From assembly GCA_028820325.1 (NCBI GenBank), contig JAPPJO010000118.1:33499-97498 (forward strand): a DNA stretch of 64,000 bases, given 5' to 3'. This DNA comes from Gammaproteobacteria bacterium. GTDB taxonomy: Bacteria > Gemmatimonadota > Gemmatimonadetes > Longimicrobiales > Gaopeijiaceae. The notes under the pieces are model-generated. The model made no database searches. It saw nothing but the letters and a program-made list of their open reading frames with translations, and was not told the origin of the DNA. Made by a program: the position numbers and the translations under genes. Below are positions 27,128 to 35,436 of the stretch, piece by piece. Position 1 is the first letter of the stretch; every line of letters starts with the position of its first letter.

Positions 27128-28734
27128 CGCAATCGCACCACCGGGTGTTTGACCTTGAGGTCGGTCTTGCGCAGCAGATCGTGCACGGTAACGCACAGCC
27201 AGCGGTTCTCGTCAACCGAGTAGGTGACGCGCAGCCGGGGCGCCGTGCCCCTGCCGGGCGGGTTCAGCGGCAGCGCCGGATCGGCCTCGTTGAGGCACAG
27301 GCAGAAGGCCCGCTCGCCCGCGATCCGGGGCGTGAAGTACCGCGAGCCGTTCGGGCGTTCGGTCCACTCGACCGGACGCCCGGCGACCCGCCCCACCTCG
27401 CAAACGAACAGGTTGATGTGCTGCTGACCATCGAATCCGGGGGCGTAATAGCGCGTCACGAAGTTGTCGGCCGTCGGAAAGCAGGTGCCGCCGGGGATCA
27501 GCAGCTCGTACTCGGCCTCTCCGCCATCGTCGGGCAGCAGGCGAAGCGCGTAGTCGTGGTAGATGAAGTCCTGGACGTGCGCGCCTCCCGCGTAGATGCA
27601 CGCACCCCGCGCGACGCTCGCGAAGGGGAGCCACTCCCGCACCTTCTCCCGCCCGAGCACGTCGCCCACGACATTGCGTACTTCGGGAAGCAGGGTGGAT
27701 CCGCCCTCAAGGATCACGTCGTCGATCTCGTCCCGCGGGACGCCGTGCCGGGTGCGGAGTTCGGTGAGCAGGGCGTCCAGGAGTTCCCGCATGCGCGCGT
27801 ACAGCCCGTTCTCGGCGAGAATGTCGTGCAGCACGTCATAGTCAAGCGTGCCGAACGACTCGTTGCGGAAGGTGAAGTCGCCCTCGCTCCCGGCGCTCGC
27901 GAGCAGCTTCACGCGCTCGGCCTCCCACCGGAGCGCCACCTCCCACTCGGGCCAGTCGTGCAGCGCCGAGGGCACGAACCGCTCCAGAATCCAGCCGTCG
28001 ACATCGTCGCCGCCGAGTTCCACGGCCTGCTTCGCCAGGACCTCCGCCCGCCCGGTCTCCATCGTCCGCGCGCCGTGAGTGCGGACCACGGCGGCCTCCA
28101 TCGATCCGCCCCCGAAGTCGAAGGCCACCAGGGTGGTGGGGCGTCCGACGTCCACCCCGTAGCCGAGCGCGGCCGCGACGGGTTCGTCGAGCGTCCGGAA
28201 CACGACCCCGGTCGGCCGGCCCCGCAGGCGCGCCCAGACGCGCTCCCACCAGCCGCGCCGCTTCAGGCCCCGGACGATCGCCTGCAGTTCGGCCCGGTAC
28301 GTCTCGTAGAAGCCGCTGGGCGTGGCGATGGTGATATCGGCGACCTCTTCGTCGAAGCGCGCCTCGAGCGTGTGGATGACCTGGCGGAGGAAGAGCGAAG
28401 CGATATCCTGGGCGGTGAAGCTCCTCCCGCCCACGCGCGCCATGGCGCGGCCGCTCTCCATCCCGAGATGGCGCTTGAAGCCGCGCGCGAAGCCCGCCGC
28501 CTGCCCGTCCCAGTTGTAGGTGACGGCTTCCTGGCCGATCAGGACCTTGTCGCCCTCCCCGTCCATGACGCATACGCAGGACGGCATGACGGGCGTCTGA
28601 GTGACGGGTTCGAGCTTCGCGAGGTCCGGCAGGTTGAGGATGTGCGGCCGGCCCGAGCGGTCCTCGCAGATGGTCGTGTTGGAGGTGCCGAGGTCGATGG
28701 CCCAGTGGGTTGGCATGGATGAATCTACTGTCAT
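27124..28734 (-). CDS. Hsp70-family ATPase with short C-terminal domain
   Basis: A 536-residue DnaK-like protein. The nucleotide-binding domain is clear: WAIDLGTSNTTI (phosphate 1), ATPSGFYETYRAE, a GYGVDVGRPTTLVAFDFGGGSMEAAV phosphate-2 region, and the adenosine motif DVILEGGSTLLPEVRNVV. After about residue 390 there is a short beta domain but no obvious helical lid, so this is not housekeeping DnaK. The ATG at 28734 is used; ATG 28716 (MPTHWAIDLG) is equally possible and neither has a strong ribosome site. It is coupled to the HEAT-repeat gene and divergent from a membrane-protein gene 53 bases away, which may share the promoter region. Confidence 0.88.
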   Translation of the reverse strand: MTVDSSMPTHWAIDLGTSNTTICEDRSGRPHILNLPDLAKLEPVTQTPVMPSCVCVMDGEGDKVLIGQEAVTYNWDGQAAGFARGFKRHLGMESGRAMARVGGRSFTAQDIASLFLRQVIHTLEARFDEEVADITIATPSGFYETYRAELQAIVRGLKRRGWWERVWARLRGRPTGVVFRTLDEPVAAALGYGVDVGRPTTLVAFDFGGGSMEAAVVRTHGARTMETGRAEVLAKQAVELGGDDVDGWILERFVPSALHDWPEWEVALRWEAERVKLLASAGSEGDFTFRNESFGTLDYDVLHDILAENGLYARMRELLDALLTELRTRHGVPRDEIDDVILEGGSTLLPEVRNVVGDVLGREKVREWLPFASVARGACIYAGGAHVQDFIYHDYALRLLPDDGGEAEYELLIPGGTCFPTADNFVTRYYAPGFDGQQHINLFVCEVGRVAGRPVEWTERPNGSRYFTPRIAGERAFCLCLNEADPALPLNPPGRGTAPRLRVTYSVDENRWLCVTVHDLLRKTDLKVKHPVVRLR

Positions 28735-28787
28735 GACGTATGGTGTCGAGTTCGCCGAGGATTGCGGGCCAACCAGGATCACAGGCG

Positions 28788-29519
28788 ATGGCCGGACACA
28801 ACTCCGATCGGGAAGCTGCGGACCAGGGCACACGGATGAGCGGTTCGGGGATCCCCGTGGGACTGCTCATCGCGGTGGTGATCGGCCTGCTGGCGCTGCT
28901 CGGCATCGGTACCCGCTACTACGTCCACGGGGACGTGAACGCCATCCATTGCCTGTTCAGTGTGTTCTTCTCGACCAATCTCCTGATCTGCTACTGGGAG
29001 ATGTGCCTGTTCTTCCGCAGGGACCATGTCGCGGCGCGCGCGCAGCATTGGCGCCAATGGCGGCGTGAAACCGGCCGCACCCCGGCGGTCGAATTCCTGA
29101 CCGCCAGGGTTCCGCTGCGCCGGATCCTGTCGCCGACGGTCTGGGCCGACGTCTGGGCGACGTACTCGATGATCGATTCGGCGTACGAGGAGCGCGGCAG
29201 CTTCGGCTTCGCTGCAGACGTCGGCAACGGGTTCGTGACGCCCATTCCGACATTGCTCCTGTACGCGGCGTATACCCTCGAATCTCTGTCCGCCATCGTG
29301 GCCGGGATCATCGGGGCGATGCTCTTCTGGCAGTGGGTCTACGCGTCGTCGCTCTACTGGGTCAGCTTCTTCATGGCCCGGAAGCACACCCGCCTCACCA
29401 GGCGTGAACTCTTCGTCTACGTGCTCGGGCTCAACGCCGTCTGGGTGTTGATTCCGATGTTCGGCCTGTACGTGTCCGTTCGTCTGATTCTCGACGGCGC
29501 CTACGGCGTTCTGGGATGA
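28788..29519 (+). CDS. Integral membrane protein of unknown function
   Basis: A 243-residue protein with about four to five membrane helices: VGLLIAVVIGLLALLGIGT, IHCLFSVFFSTNLLICYWEM, PIPTLLLYAAYTLESLSAIVAGIIGAMLF, and VYVLGLNAVWVLIPMFGLYVSVRLI. A charged cytoplasmic-looking loop (RRDHVAARAQHWRQWRRETGR) separates the second and third. The layout slightly recalls small multi-helix isomerase/transport proteins, but I find no convincing family signature. ATG 28788 follows AGGATCACAGGCG; an upstream ATG at 28740 would leave no spacing from the divergent Hsp70-like gene. A functional link with that divergent pair is possible but not shown. Confidence 0.75.
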   Translation: MAGHNSDREAADQGTRMSGSGIPVGLLIAVVIGLLALLGIGTRYYVHGDVNAIHCLFSVFFSTNLLICYWEMCLFFRRDHVAARAQHWRQWRRETGRTPAVEFLTARVPLRRILSPTVWADVWATYSMIDSAYEERGSFGFAADVGNGFVTPIPTLLLYAAYTLESLSAIVAGIIGAMLFWQWVYASSLYWVSFFMARKHTRLTRRELFVYVLGLNAVWVLIPMFGLYVSVRLILDGAYGVLG

Positions 29520-29521
29520 AC

Positions 29522-29557
29522 TGGACATCACTGGTGACTGGTCATATAATATGTCCA
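29522..29557 (+). promoter_or_regulatory. Near-consensus sigma-70 promoter with overlapping operator
   Basis: TGGACA at 29522-29527 and TATAAT at 29545-29550 are separated by exactly 17 bases. The -35 box differs from consensus by one base. TGGACAT at 29522-29528 and ATGTCCA at 29551-29557 form a perfect 7-base inverted repeat that brackets the promoter, and CATATAATATG (29543-29553) is itself palindromic. It lies just before the Phd-type antitoxin, whose family autoregulates by binding palindromes over its own promoter. AGGAGG follows at 29567-29572. Confidence 0.75.
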
Positions 29558-29580
29558 TATCATGCTAGGAGGATGAAGCC

Positions 29581-29838
29581 ATGAAGACACACCCGAAGGC
29601 GCAGGAGAGCACGGCGCCGCCCCGGAGGATCGGCGCGGCGCGATTCAAGGAGCAGTGCCTCGCGTTGCTGGATCGGCTCGGTCCTGACGGCCTGGTGATC
29701 ACCAAGCGAGGCAGACCGGTCGCGCGGGTGTTGCCCTACGATCGGGACTCGGCCAGCCTGATCGGCAGTCTGCGGGACAAGCTCGAGATCCGGGGGGATA
29801 TCATGTCCACGGGGATTCGCTGGGACGCGGAGTGCTGA
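29581..29838 (+). CDS. Phd/YefM-family antitoxin
   Basis: An 85-residue DNA-binding antitoxin. The core IGAARFKEQCLALLDRL, then GLVITKRGRPVARVLPY, is the Phd/YefM fold: dimer-forming helix and strand with the typical TKRGRPVARV motif. The C-terminal segment (SASLIGSLRDKLEIRGDIMS) would wrap the toxin. It has a strong ribosome site (AGGAGG, about 8 bases upstream) and overlaps the PIN-domain toxin start by seven bases, the usual order of antitoxin first. Family knowledge says it blocks the toxin and represses the shared promoter, and a palindromic promoter is visible immediately upstream. Confidence 0.9.
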   Translation: MKTHPKAQESTAPPRRIGAARFKEQCLALLDRLGPDGLVITKRGRPVARVLPYDRDSASLIGSLRDKLEIRGDIMSTGIRWDAEC

Positions 29839-30194
29839 ACCTCGACACGCATATCCTCATCTACGCCCTGCGCGGAGAACTGGCCGAAAGCGAGCGGCAA
29901 TTGCTCGCCGAAACGCAGTGGTCGGTCTCCTCCATCGTCTTCTGGGAGATCGCGAAGCTCAACCAACTGGGCCGGGTCGGGGTGGACCTCGACGACCGGG
30001 ACGTGGTCCGGGCCCTGAGTCGCATCCGCTCGTGGCCGATCGATCTGGCAGTGGCCCGCGCCTCGGCCCGTCTGGATTTCAGGGGCGATCCGGCCGACGA
30101 GATCATCGCGGCGACCAGCGTCGTCCACGGAATCCCGCTCGTCACGCGGGACGCCGTGATTCGCAGGTCAACGCTCGTCCCACTGGCTCTTTAG
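29832..30194 (+). CDS. vapC: VapC-type PIN-domain ribonuclease toxin
   Basis: A 120-residue PIN-domain protein. The acidic active site is complete: Asp5 in LNLDTHILIYAL, Glu39 in IVFWEIAKL, Asp86/Asp89 in GDPADEIIAAT and Asp107 in PLVTRDAVI. These bind Mg2+ or Mn2+ and cut RNA; VapC toxins commonly target tRNA or rRNA. The start is a GTG that overlaps the end of the antitoxin gene, so translation of toxin depends on antitoxin translation. The pairing of a PIN toxin with a Phd-type antitoxin is common. Confidence 0.92.
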   Translation: MLNLDTHILIYALRGELAESERQLLAETQWSVSSIVFWEIAKLNQLGRVGVDLDDRDVVRALSRIRSWPIDLAVARASARLDFRGDPADEIIAATSVVHGIPLVTRDAVIRRSTLVPLAL

Positions 30195-30210
30195 CCCGCA
30201 GGGAAGAGCC

Positions 30211-30849
30211 ATGCTCCACGGGGCGAGACACGGATGGGTAGAGGTCGTCGCCGGCGTCATGTTCAGCGGCAAGTCCGAGGAGCTGATCCGGCGCGTGCGG
30301 CGCGCGCTCATCGCCGGAAGGCGGGTGCAGCTCTTCAAGTCGCACCTGGACGACCGCTACGGCGGCCAGTTCCGCATCTCGTCGCACGACGGCCGCCAGA
30401 TCGACGCCGAGCCCGTCTCCAACTCCGTGCAACTCGCCGAGAAGGTCCGTCCGGAGACGCAGGTCCTCGCCATCGACGAGGCCCAGTTCCTGGATGACGG
30501 CATCTGCGGGGTTGTCGATGCGCTGGCGGACGCGGGGATGCGCGTGATCGTGGCCGGAACCGACATGGACTTCCGCGGCGAGCCCTTCGGTCCCATGGGC
30601 CTGCTGCTGGCGCGCGCGGAACGGATCGACAAGCTGAATGCCATCTGCGTCGTGTGCGGCGATCCGGCGACCCGGAATCAGCGCCTCATTGACGGCAAGC
30701 CGGCGCCCGCGGAGGGCCCGACAATCAAGGTAGGCGGCGCCGAGTCCTACGAGGCGCGCTGCCGCGGCTGCCACGTGGTCCCGAAGCGCGATCGGGCACA
30801 GGGAGAGTTGCTGCTGAGGCGCGCGAAGGAGGGGTGGGAGGGGGTGTAG
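30211..30849 (+). CDS. tdk: Thymidine kinase
   Basis: A 212-residue type II (TK1-like) thymidine kinase of the salvage pathway, converting thymidine to dTMP with ATP. Seen: Walker A GVMFSGKSEEL at residues 15-25 (Lys21), the Walker-B-like LAIDEAQFLDD, the lasso-region Cys pairs CVVCGDPA and CRGCH for structural zinc, and GTDMDFRGEPFGPM with the substrate-binding Phe/Gly. Length is normal for the family. The N-terminus is slightly extended. The gene starts 16 bases after the toxin gene on the same strand, though no functional link with the toxin is expected. Confidence 0.95.
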   Translation: MLHGARHGWVEVVAGVMFSGKSEELIRRVRRALIAGRRVQLFKSHLDDRYGGQFRISSHDGRQIDAEPVSNSVQLAEKVRPETQVLAIDEAQFLDDGICGVVDALADAGMRVIVAGTDMDFRGEPFGPMGLLLARAERIDKLNAICVVCGDPATRNQRLIDGKPAPAEGPTIKVGGAESYEARCRGCHVVPKRDRAQGELLLRRAKEGWEGV

Positions 30850-30859
30850 CGCGCCTGCG

Positions 30860-32494
30860 TTACCCCCCCGGCACCCGCAGAATCGGATACACTTCCCCGG
30901 CGCTCAGCCGGTCCGCGAGGAATCCCCAGTTCGCGAAGCCGTCGTCGGACTGCGGCTCCAGCAGGGTGAACAGCAGGCGACCCAGCGGCTGGTCGACCCG
31001 CGCCAGCATGTCGCCTGCGGCCGGGGTGACCCGGGCCTGCTCGTAGCCCCCGAAGATGGTCTGCTCGTTGCGGCCCTGGAACGGCTGTGCGGCCGTCTGC
31101 ACCGAATCGATGCGGAACTGCTCCACATCCAGCGGTGTCGTCCCGGCCGGCTCCAGGGCGACGCCGTGCGCTGCGAGCCGCGTCAGGACGTCCTCCAGAT
31201 CCGCGGGAACCAGGTAGGCCTCCGGTACGCGCTCCCGCACCGTCGGCGCAAACGTCCCGTACTCGTACATCGGCGCGACGTACTGGGTATCGGCGCGCAG
31301 GAGCAGCGGGCGTCCGGTGAGCGGGTGCGTCTCCTCGATCGTTGCGCCCATGAGGATGTCGACCGGCGCGGCCGACCGCTCGGGCACGGCGCGGAGCGCC
31401 AGCGTTTCGCCCACCAGCGCGGCGGCATCGGCCTCCGCGACGATGCTCCGGACCTCGTCCGCGTGCCCGTGGACGTAGTCAAGGATCTCTTCGACGAAAT
31501 ACAGCGTCGCGAGCACCCGCTCCTCGAAGGACGCGTAGGAGTAGGCCTCGCTCAGGATCGCGATCCGGTTGCGCAGGCCGATGTAGTTGTTGTTGAAGCG
31601 CGGGCGGTGGTCGAAGGTGTACCAGCCGGGCTCGCCCCCGCCGGGCGCGAACGCGTTGCCGTAGTAGTAGTACTCCCAGCCGTGCTTGTCCCGGATCTCC
31701 CCGGTCACGTGCGGAAGGAGTCCCTCCCGCAGGAAGTCGTCGATTCCGGCCGGCGTGTTGGGGTGGAGCGGCGGCGAGTACGTGAGATGGTAGGCGTGCT
31801 GCGTCCCGTTCGTCGTATGCAGATCGACGGCCACATGCGGATCGTATTCGCTGAAGAGCCGCGCCACCGACCGCGCCTCGGGCGAGTCGAGCTTCATGTG
31901 ATCGCGGTTCAGGTCATAGCCCTGGGCGTTTGGCCGCTGCCCCATCCCCCCGAAGGGCCCGTACTGGCGGCCGCGGTTGGTGAGGGTCACCCGCTCATTG
32001 CCGTCCGCGTTATAGATGGGCCCGATGAGCAGGACCATCGACTCGCGCCATGCGCTGTGGCGGCCGGCCATGATGTCCCGGAGCAGCATCTGGAGCGCCT
32101 CCTTCCCGCACACCTCGCCGGCGTGGATGTTGCCCTGGAGATAGACCACCGTCCTGCCGGAAGCCCGGATCGAGGCAGGGCTTGCATCCGCGACGTCGCC
32201 CACTACCGCCAGGGGAAGCGCCCGCCCCTCGTTGGTATAGCCGAACGTGGTGTAATGGACCGACGGCGAACTAGCGGCCGCGCGCTGCAGGAAGTGCACG
32301 ACATCGGCGTGGGAGCTGGTCTCGCGATAGTCCGAGCGTTCAGCGCGTGTGAGAAACGGGTCGTCGGGGGCCGGGGCGCTCTCGCACGCCGCGAGCACGG
32401 CCGTGACCGCCGCGAGTCCGCCGAGGAGCGCCCGCCGGCGAGCCGCTTGTGCCGTATGCGAATGCGTTGCATGTCCTGTTGCTGAAGTCGCCAT
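30860..32494 (-). CDS. M14-family zinc carboxypeptidase-like lipoprotein
   Basis: A 544-residue exported metallopeptidase. The signal has a twin-Arg-like RRRALLGG followed by a hydrophobic core and lipobox LAAC (Cys37), so it is probably a lipoprotein. Zinc ligands are visible: GNIHAGEVCGKE supplies His and Glu, and VAVDLHTTNGTQ the second His; the general-base Glu is in ILSEAYSYASFEERV. YDLNRDHMKLDSPE is a substrate-binding strand of the family. The C-terminal 200 residues form a separate beta-rich domain. M14 enzymes remove C-terminal residues or cleave peptidoglycan-type peptides; specificity cannot be read here. It converges with thymidine kinase 10 bases away. Confidence 0.9.
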   Translation of the reverse strand: MATSATGHATHSHTAQAARRRALLGGLAAVTAVLAACESAPAPDDPFLTRAERSDYRETSSHADVVHFLQRAAASSPSVHYTTFGYTNEGRALPLAVVGDVADASPASIRASGRTVVYLQGNIHAGEVCGKEALQMLLRDIMAGRHSAWRESMVLLIGPIYNADGNERVTLTNRGRQYGPFGGMGQRPNAQGYDLNRDHMKLDSPEARSVARLFSEYDPHVAVDLHTTNGTQHAYHLTYSPPLHPNTPAGIDDFLREGLLPHVTGEIRDKHGWEYYYYGNAFAPGGGEPGWYTFDHRPRFNNNYIGLRNRIAILSEAYSYASFEERVLATLYFVEEILDYVHGHADEVRSIVAEADAAALVGETLALRAVPERSAAPVDILMGATIEETHPLTGRPLLLRADTQYVAPMYEYGTFAPTVRERVPEAYLVPADLEDVLTRLAAHGVALEPAGTTPLDVEQFRIDSVQTAAQPFQGRNEQTIFGGYEQARVTPAAGDMLARVDQPLGRLLFTLLEPQSDDGFANWGFLADRLSAGEVYPILRVPGG

Positions 32495-32638
32495 GTGTTC
32501 ACCGCGCCTTTCCGAGGGTCGGGTTGGTTTGCGCCACCAGCCCCAACCTATATTGCTGTCCGGCGACCGGCAGCAGCCTCATGCCGATATCGCGCAGCGC
32601 GCCGATCTTCCCGAGGTGAGCGAGTCGGCCATCGACCC

Positions 32639-34231
32639 ATGGAGAGCGAGCGGCACCGACGAGCCACGGCGCGCGGCGGGCTGTGGAAGGGGCTCAATCC
32701 CGCGATGGCGCTGGCCGCCAAGGGCGTCGTTCTGGTCTTCGTCCTCGCCACGGTTCGGGACGTGGAAGCCGCCGGCGCCGTCTTCGGCCGCATCCGCGAC
32801 TGGATCGAGGGCACGCTCGACTGGTTCTACATCCTGACCGTCTGCGCCGCCGCCTTCACCTGCCTGTTCCTGGTGTGCAGCCGGTTCGGCAGGATCCGGC
32901 TCGGCGACGACGCCTCCGAACCCGAGTTCAGAACGTCCTCCTGGATCGCGATGTTGTTCTCGGCGGGAATCGGCATCGGGGTGCTCTTCTTCTCGGTTTC
33001 CGAACCGCTCTTCTATTTCGACACCAGCCAGACTGCGGGCTACCCGAACAACCCATTCGCCGACATGGCGGGCGCCGCGTTGCCGGACGAGCAGCGCGCC
33101 GTGCACGCGATGCGGGTCACCTACTTCCATTGGGGCATACACGGATGGGCCGCGTACGTCGTAGTCGGGCTGTGCCTGGCCTACTTCGGATTCCGCAAGA
33201 AGCTGCCGCTGACCCTGCGCTCGGCTCTCTACCCGCTTATCGGCGACCGAATCTACGGCCCGATCGGTGACCTGGTGGACCTGCTGGCGGTGTTCGGCGG
33301 GGTCTTCGGCATCGCGACCTCCCTGGGCCTCGGGGCGAGCCAGATGGCCACCGGACTCAACGTGCTGTTCGACGTGGATCCGGGTGTCGTCACGCAGGTC
33401 GGCCTCATCGCCGCCATCTCGCTGGCGGCAACATTGTCGGCGGTATCCGGCGTGAGGCGCGGGATCCGCATGCTGTCCGAATGGAACATCGTCCTGAGCA
33501 TCCTCCTGCTCGGGTGCTTCCTGTTCCTGGGCCCCTTCACGTGGCTCGTCGAATTCGTCGCCACCTCCGTCGGCGCGTACCTGTGGCACGTGGTGCCCAT
33601 GGGATTCTGGATCGCCGATGAGCCCGGCGAAGCCGCCTGGCAGAACGCCTGGACGATCTTCTACTGGGGATGGTGGATCTCCTGGGCGCCCTTCGTCGGC
33701 ACGTTCATCGCCCGCATCTCCCGCGGGCGCACGCTGCGCGAGTTCATCCTGGGCGTGCTGTTCGTCCCGACCGCCCTGGGCCTCCTGTGGTTCGGGGTGT
33801 TCGGCGGCAACGCCCTCCATCTGGAACTCAACGCCGCGGGCGGCGTCGGAACCGCCGGGATCATGGAGCTGGTTCGGGCGGCGAACTACGAAGCCGCGCT
33901 TTACGCGACCATCGGCCAGATGACCGACGCCGGCTGGCTCGCCTGGGCCATGTCCGCCATGGCCACCCTCCTGCTGGCGACCTGGTTCGTCACGTCGTCC
34001 GACTCCGGCACCCTTGTCATCACCACCTTCCTGAGCATGGGCGACGCTCATCCCCCGCGGCGCTTCCGCATCGTCTGGGGACTCGGCGTGGGGGCGGTGG
34101 CCGCCGTACTCCTGCTTGCCGACGGCCTCCAGGCCCTGCAGACCGCAGCCATAGCCGCCGCCCTGCCCGTGAGCGTCGTGCTGCTGTTCATGATGGCCGG
34201 GCTGCTCAGGTCGCTGGCACGGGATCCGTGA
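32639..34231 (+). CDS. BCCT-family transporter (betaine/carnitine/choline type)
   Basis: A 530-residue inner-membrane transporter with about twelve helices. Family signatures: MLFSAGIGIGVLFFSVSEPLFYF in helix 3, the MRVTYFHWGIHGWAAYVVVG segment, and the hallmark FYWGWWISWAPFVGTFIARISRGRTLREFI. The glycine run GIGIG is where sodium-coupled members have GMGIG or similar, which would favour ion-coupled uptake of a quaternary ammonium compound. ATG 32639 is used because the upstream frame overlaps the divergent peptidase gene. Members usually import osmoprotectants; regulation by osmotic stress is a family expectation, with no long C-terminal sensory tail seen here. Confidence 0.92.
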   Translation: MESERHRRATARGGLWKGLNPAMALAAKGVVLVFVLATVRDVEAAGAVFGRIRDWIEGTLDWFYILTVCAAAFTCLFLVCSRFGRIRLGDDASEPEFRTSSWIAMLFSAGIGIGVLFFSVSEPLFYFDTSQTAGYPNNPFADMAGAALPDEQRAVHAMRVTYFHWGIHGWAAYVVVGLCLAYFGFRKKLPLTLRSALYPLIGDRIYGPIGDLVDLLAVFGGVFGIATSLGLGASQMATGLNVLFDVDPGVVTQVGLIAAISLAATLSAVSGVRRGIRMLSEWNIVLSILLLGCFLFLGPFTWLVEFVATSVGAYLWHVVPMGFWIADEPGEAAWQNAWTIFYWGWWISWAPFVGTFIARISRGRTLREFILGVLFVPTALGLLWFGVFGGNALHLELNAAGGVGTAGIMELVRAANYEAALYATIGQMTDAGWLAWAMSAMATLLLATWFVTSSDSGTLVITTFLSMGDAHPPRRFRIVWGLGVGAVAAVLLLADGLQALQTAAIAAALPVSVVLLFMMAGLLRSLARDP

Positions 34232-34260
34232 TGGGGTCGGGAGCGGAGGGGTCCGCTTAG

Positions 34261-34380
34261 GAAAACTTTCTTCCTTGGCGGGATTCCAAGAAAAGCGAAG
34301 GGCCGGAACTTTTCGTTAGTCCTTTCCAACGAAGACGCTAACGAAAGTAAACGCCTTGAATCTTTCTTACGGCGGCGCCA
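34261..34380. repeat. AT-rich convergent intergenic segment with inverted repeat
   Basis: This 120-base stretch lies between the convergent BCCT and HNH genes and is clearly more AT-rich than its surroundings. TTTCGTTAG at 34311-34319 and CTAACGAAA at 34338-34346 form a perfect 9-base inverted repeat, extended outward to ACT/AGT with one extra T. A second small stem (CTTGG/CCAAG, near 34274-34290) precedes it. Without a U-tract, it could be a weak bidirectional terminator or a leftover recombination boundary of the HNH/DUF429-HIT module. Confidence 0.45.
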
Positions 34381-35436
34381 TCACGCCGCGGACAGAATCC
34401 TTCGCCAGCCGTCCGACAGCGGCCTCAGTTCTTTCGCCTGAACCCATACCTGCCGCCCCGCATGGTGGGCCTGACCGTAGGCCCAGCGTGCGATCCGACG
34501 AGTCGCGGGCCAATCATGCAGCACCTTCAGCTCGTCGAAGCCATCACGCAGTTCGTCCCGGCAGATACGATTCCGCTCGGTCCATCGTTCGAGGTGCTCT
34601 TCCGCGGCGAGCAGGTCCGACTTGCTCGAGTTACACCCCTGGTGGGCCAGTACGAAGTTGTGGCCAAGGTCCAGCGAGTACAGCCTCCATGGGATGAAGT
34701 GGTCGACATCGGCCCGCGACCTGATGTCGCGTTCGCAGTAGAAGCGTCGGCCCCGCTGCACTTCCCGGAGCAGGGGACGGTACACGGCGAGTGAGCTGCG
34801 TTGCGATCCGAACAGGAACGACCGCAGGTCCACGACCTGGCCCAGAAGGCGAGGGTTGCGCCGCTGGACGAAGTGGGACCATGCTCCCTCGATCATGTCG
34901 GTGATCATCGGATAGAAGGCCCGAAAGCAGTATGCGACTCCGGGTTCGAGCCGAACGGTTCCACCGGCGTCCAGATTCCTGTAGAGGAACTCCAGGCGTT
35001 CGGACCCGACCGTCTGCAGCTTCCAGAGCGGCATCTTCCTTACCGTCTGCTCAACCTTGCGCCGCAGGGCGCCCCAGTCCGAGGGACTTCTCTCCAGATC
35101 GGCCAGAGAGCCTTGGTATCGGTTGTGGCGCTCCGCCAATTCGCGCACGATTGCCGCCTGTCGGCCCGTGTTCTGACTGAGGATCCCCGAGTCGCTACCG
35201 GCGACGAACGGAGCGACCTGGGGCCAGTAGAGTCGGACAAACTGTCCGGCGATCTCGGCAGTGGATAGTTCCAGCTCATGGCCACTATCGTCGCCCCTGA
35301 CCAGGCACAGGTCCGCGATGGCGTGCAGCAGCGCAAACTTGTAGCTGGAGACGAAGCTGCCCTCGTCCAGAAGCCGCTGGAGCGAACGCAGGAATGCGAG
35401 TTGCCCTTCGGCCGTTGGCGGTCGCGGCTCGTTCAT
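34381..35436 (-). CDS. HNH-endonuclease-domain protein paired with DUF429-HIT
   Basis: A 351-residue protein. The C-terminal third contains an HNH core: FYCERDIRSRADVDHFIPW, where DH is the catalytic pair, followed by LGHNFVLAHQGCNSSKSD with the Asn and second metal-side residues. The N-terminal 200 residues are helical (LQRLLDEGSFVSSYKFALLHAIADLCL) and may recognise a target or partner; no named domain is seen. The gene overlaps the DUF429-HIT gene by ATGA and follows it in transcription. HNH plus nucleotide-processing partners are common in anti-phage modules, so a defence role is a reasonable inference, not a demonstrated one. Confidence 0.8.
   Translation of the reverse strand: MNEPRPPTAEGQLAFLRSLQRLLDEGSFVSSYKFALLHAIADLCLVRGDDSGHELELSTAEIAGQFVRLYWPQVAPFVAGSDSGILSQNTGRQAAIVRELAERHNRYQGSLADLERSPSDWGALRRKVEQTVRKMPLWKLQTVGSERLEFLYRNLDAGGTVRLEPGVAYCFRAFYPMITDMIEGAWSHFVQRRNPRLLGQVVDLRSFLFGSQRSSLAVYRPLLREVQRGRRFYCERDIRSRADVDHFIPWRLYSLDLGHNFVLAHQGCNSSKSDLLAAEEHLERWTERNRICRDELRDGFDELKVLHDWPATRRIARWAYGQAHHAGRQVWVQAKELRPLSDGWRRILSAA

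Noticed and set aside
34261..34380. Classical rho-independent terminator between the BCCT and HNH genes
   Set aside because: Stems are present but no GC-rich stem followed directly by a run of T was seen on either strand.
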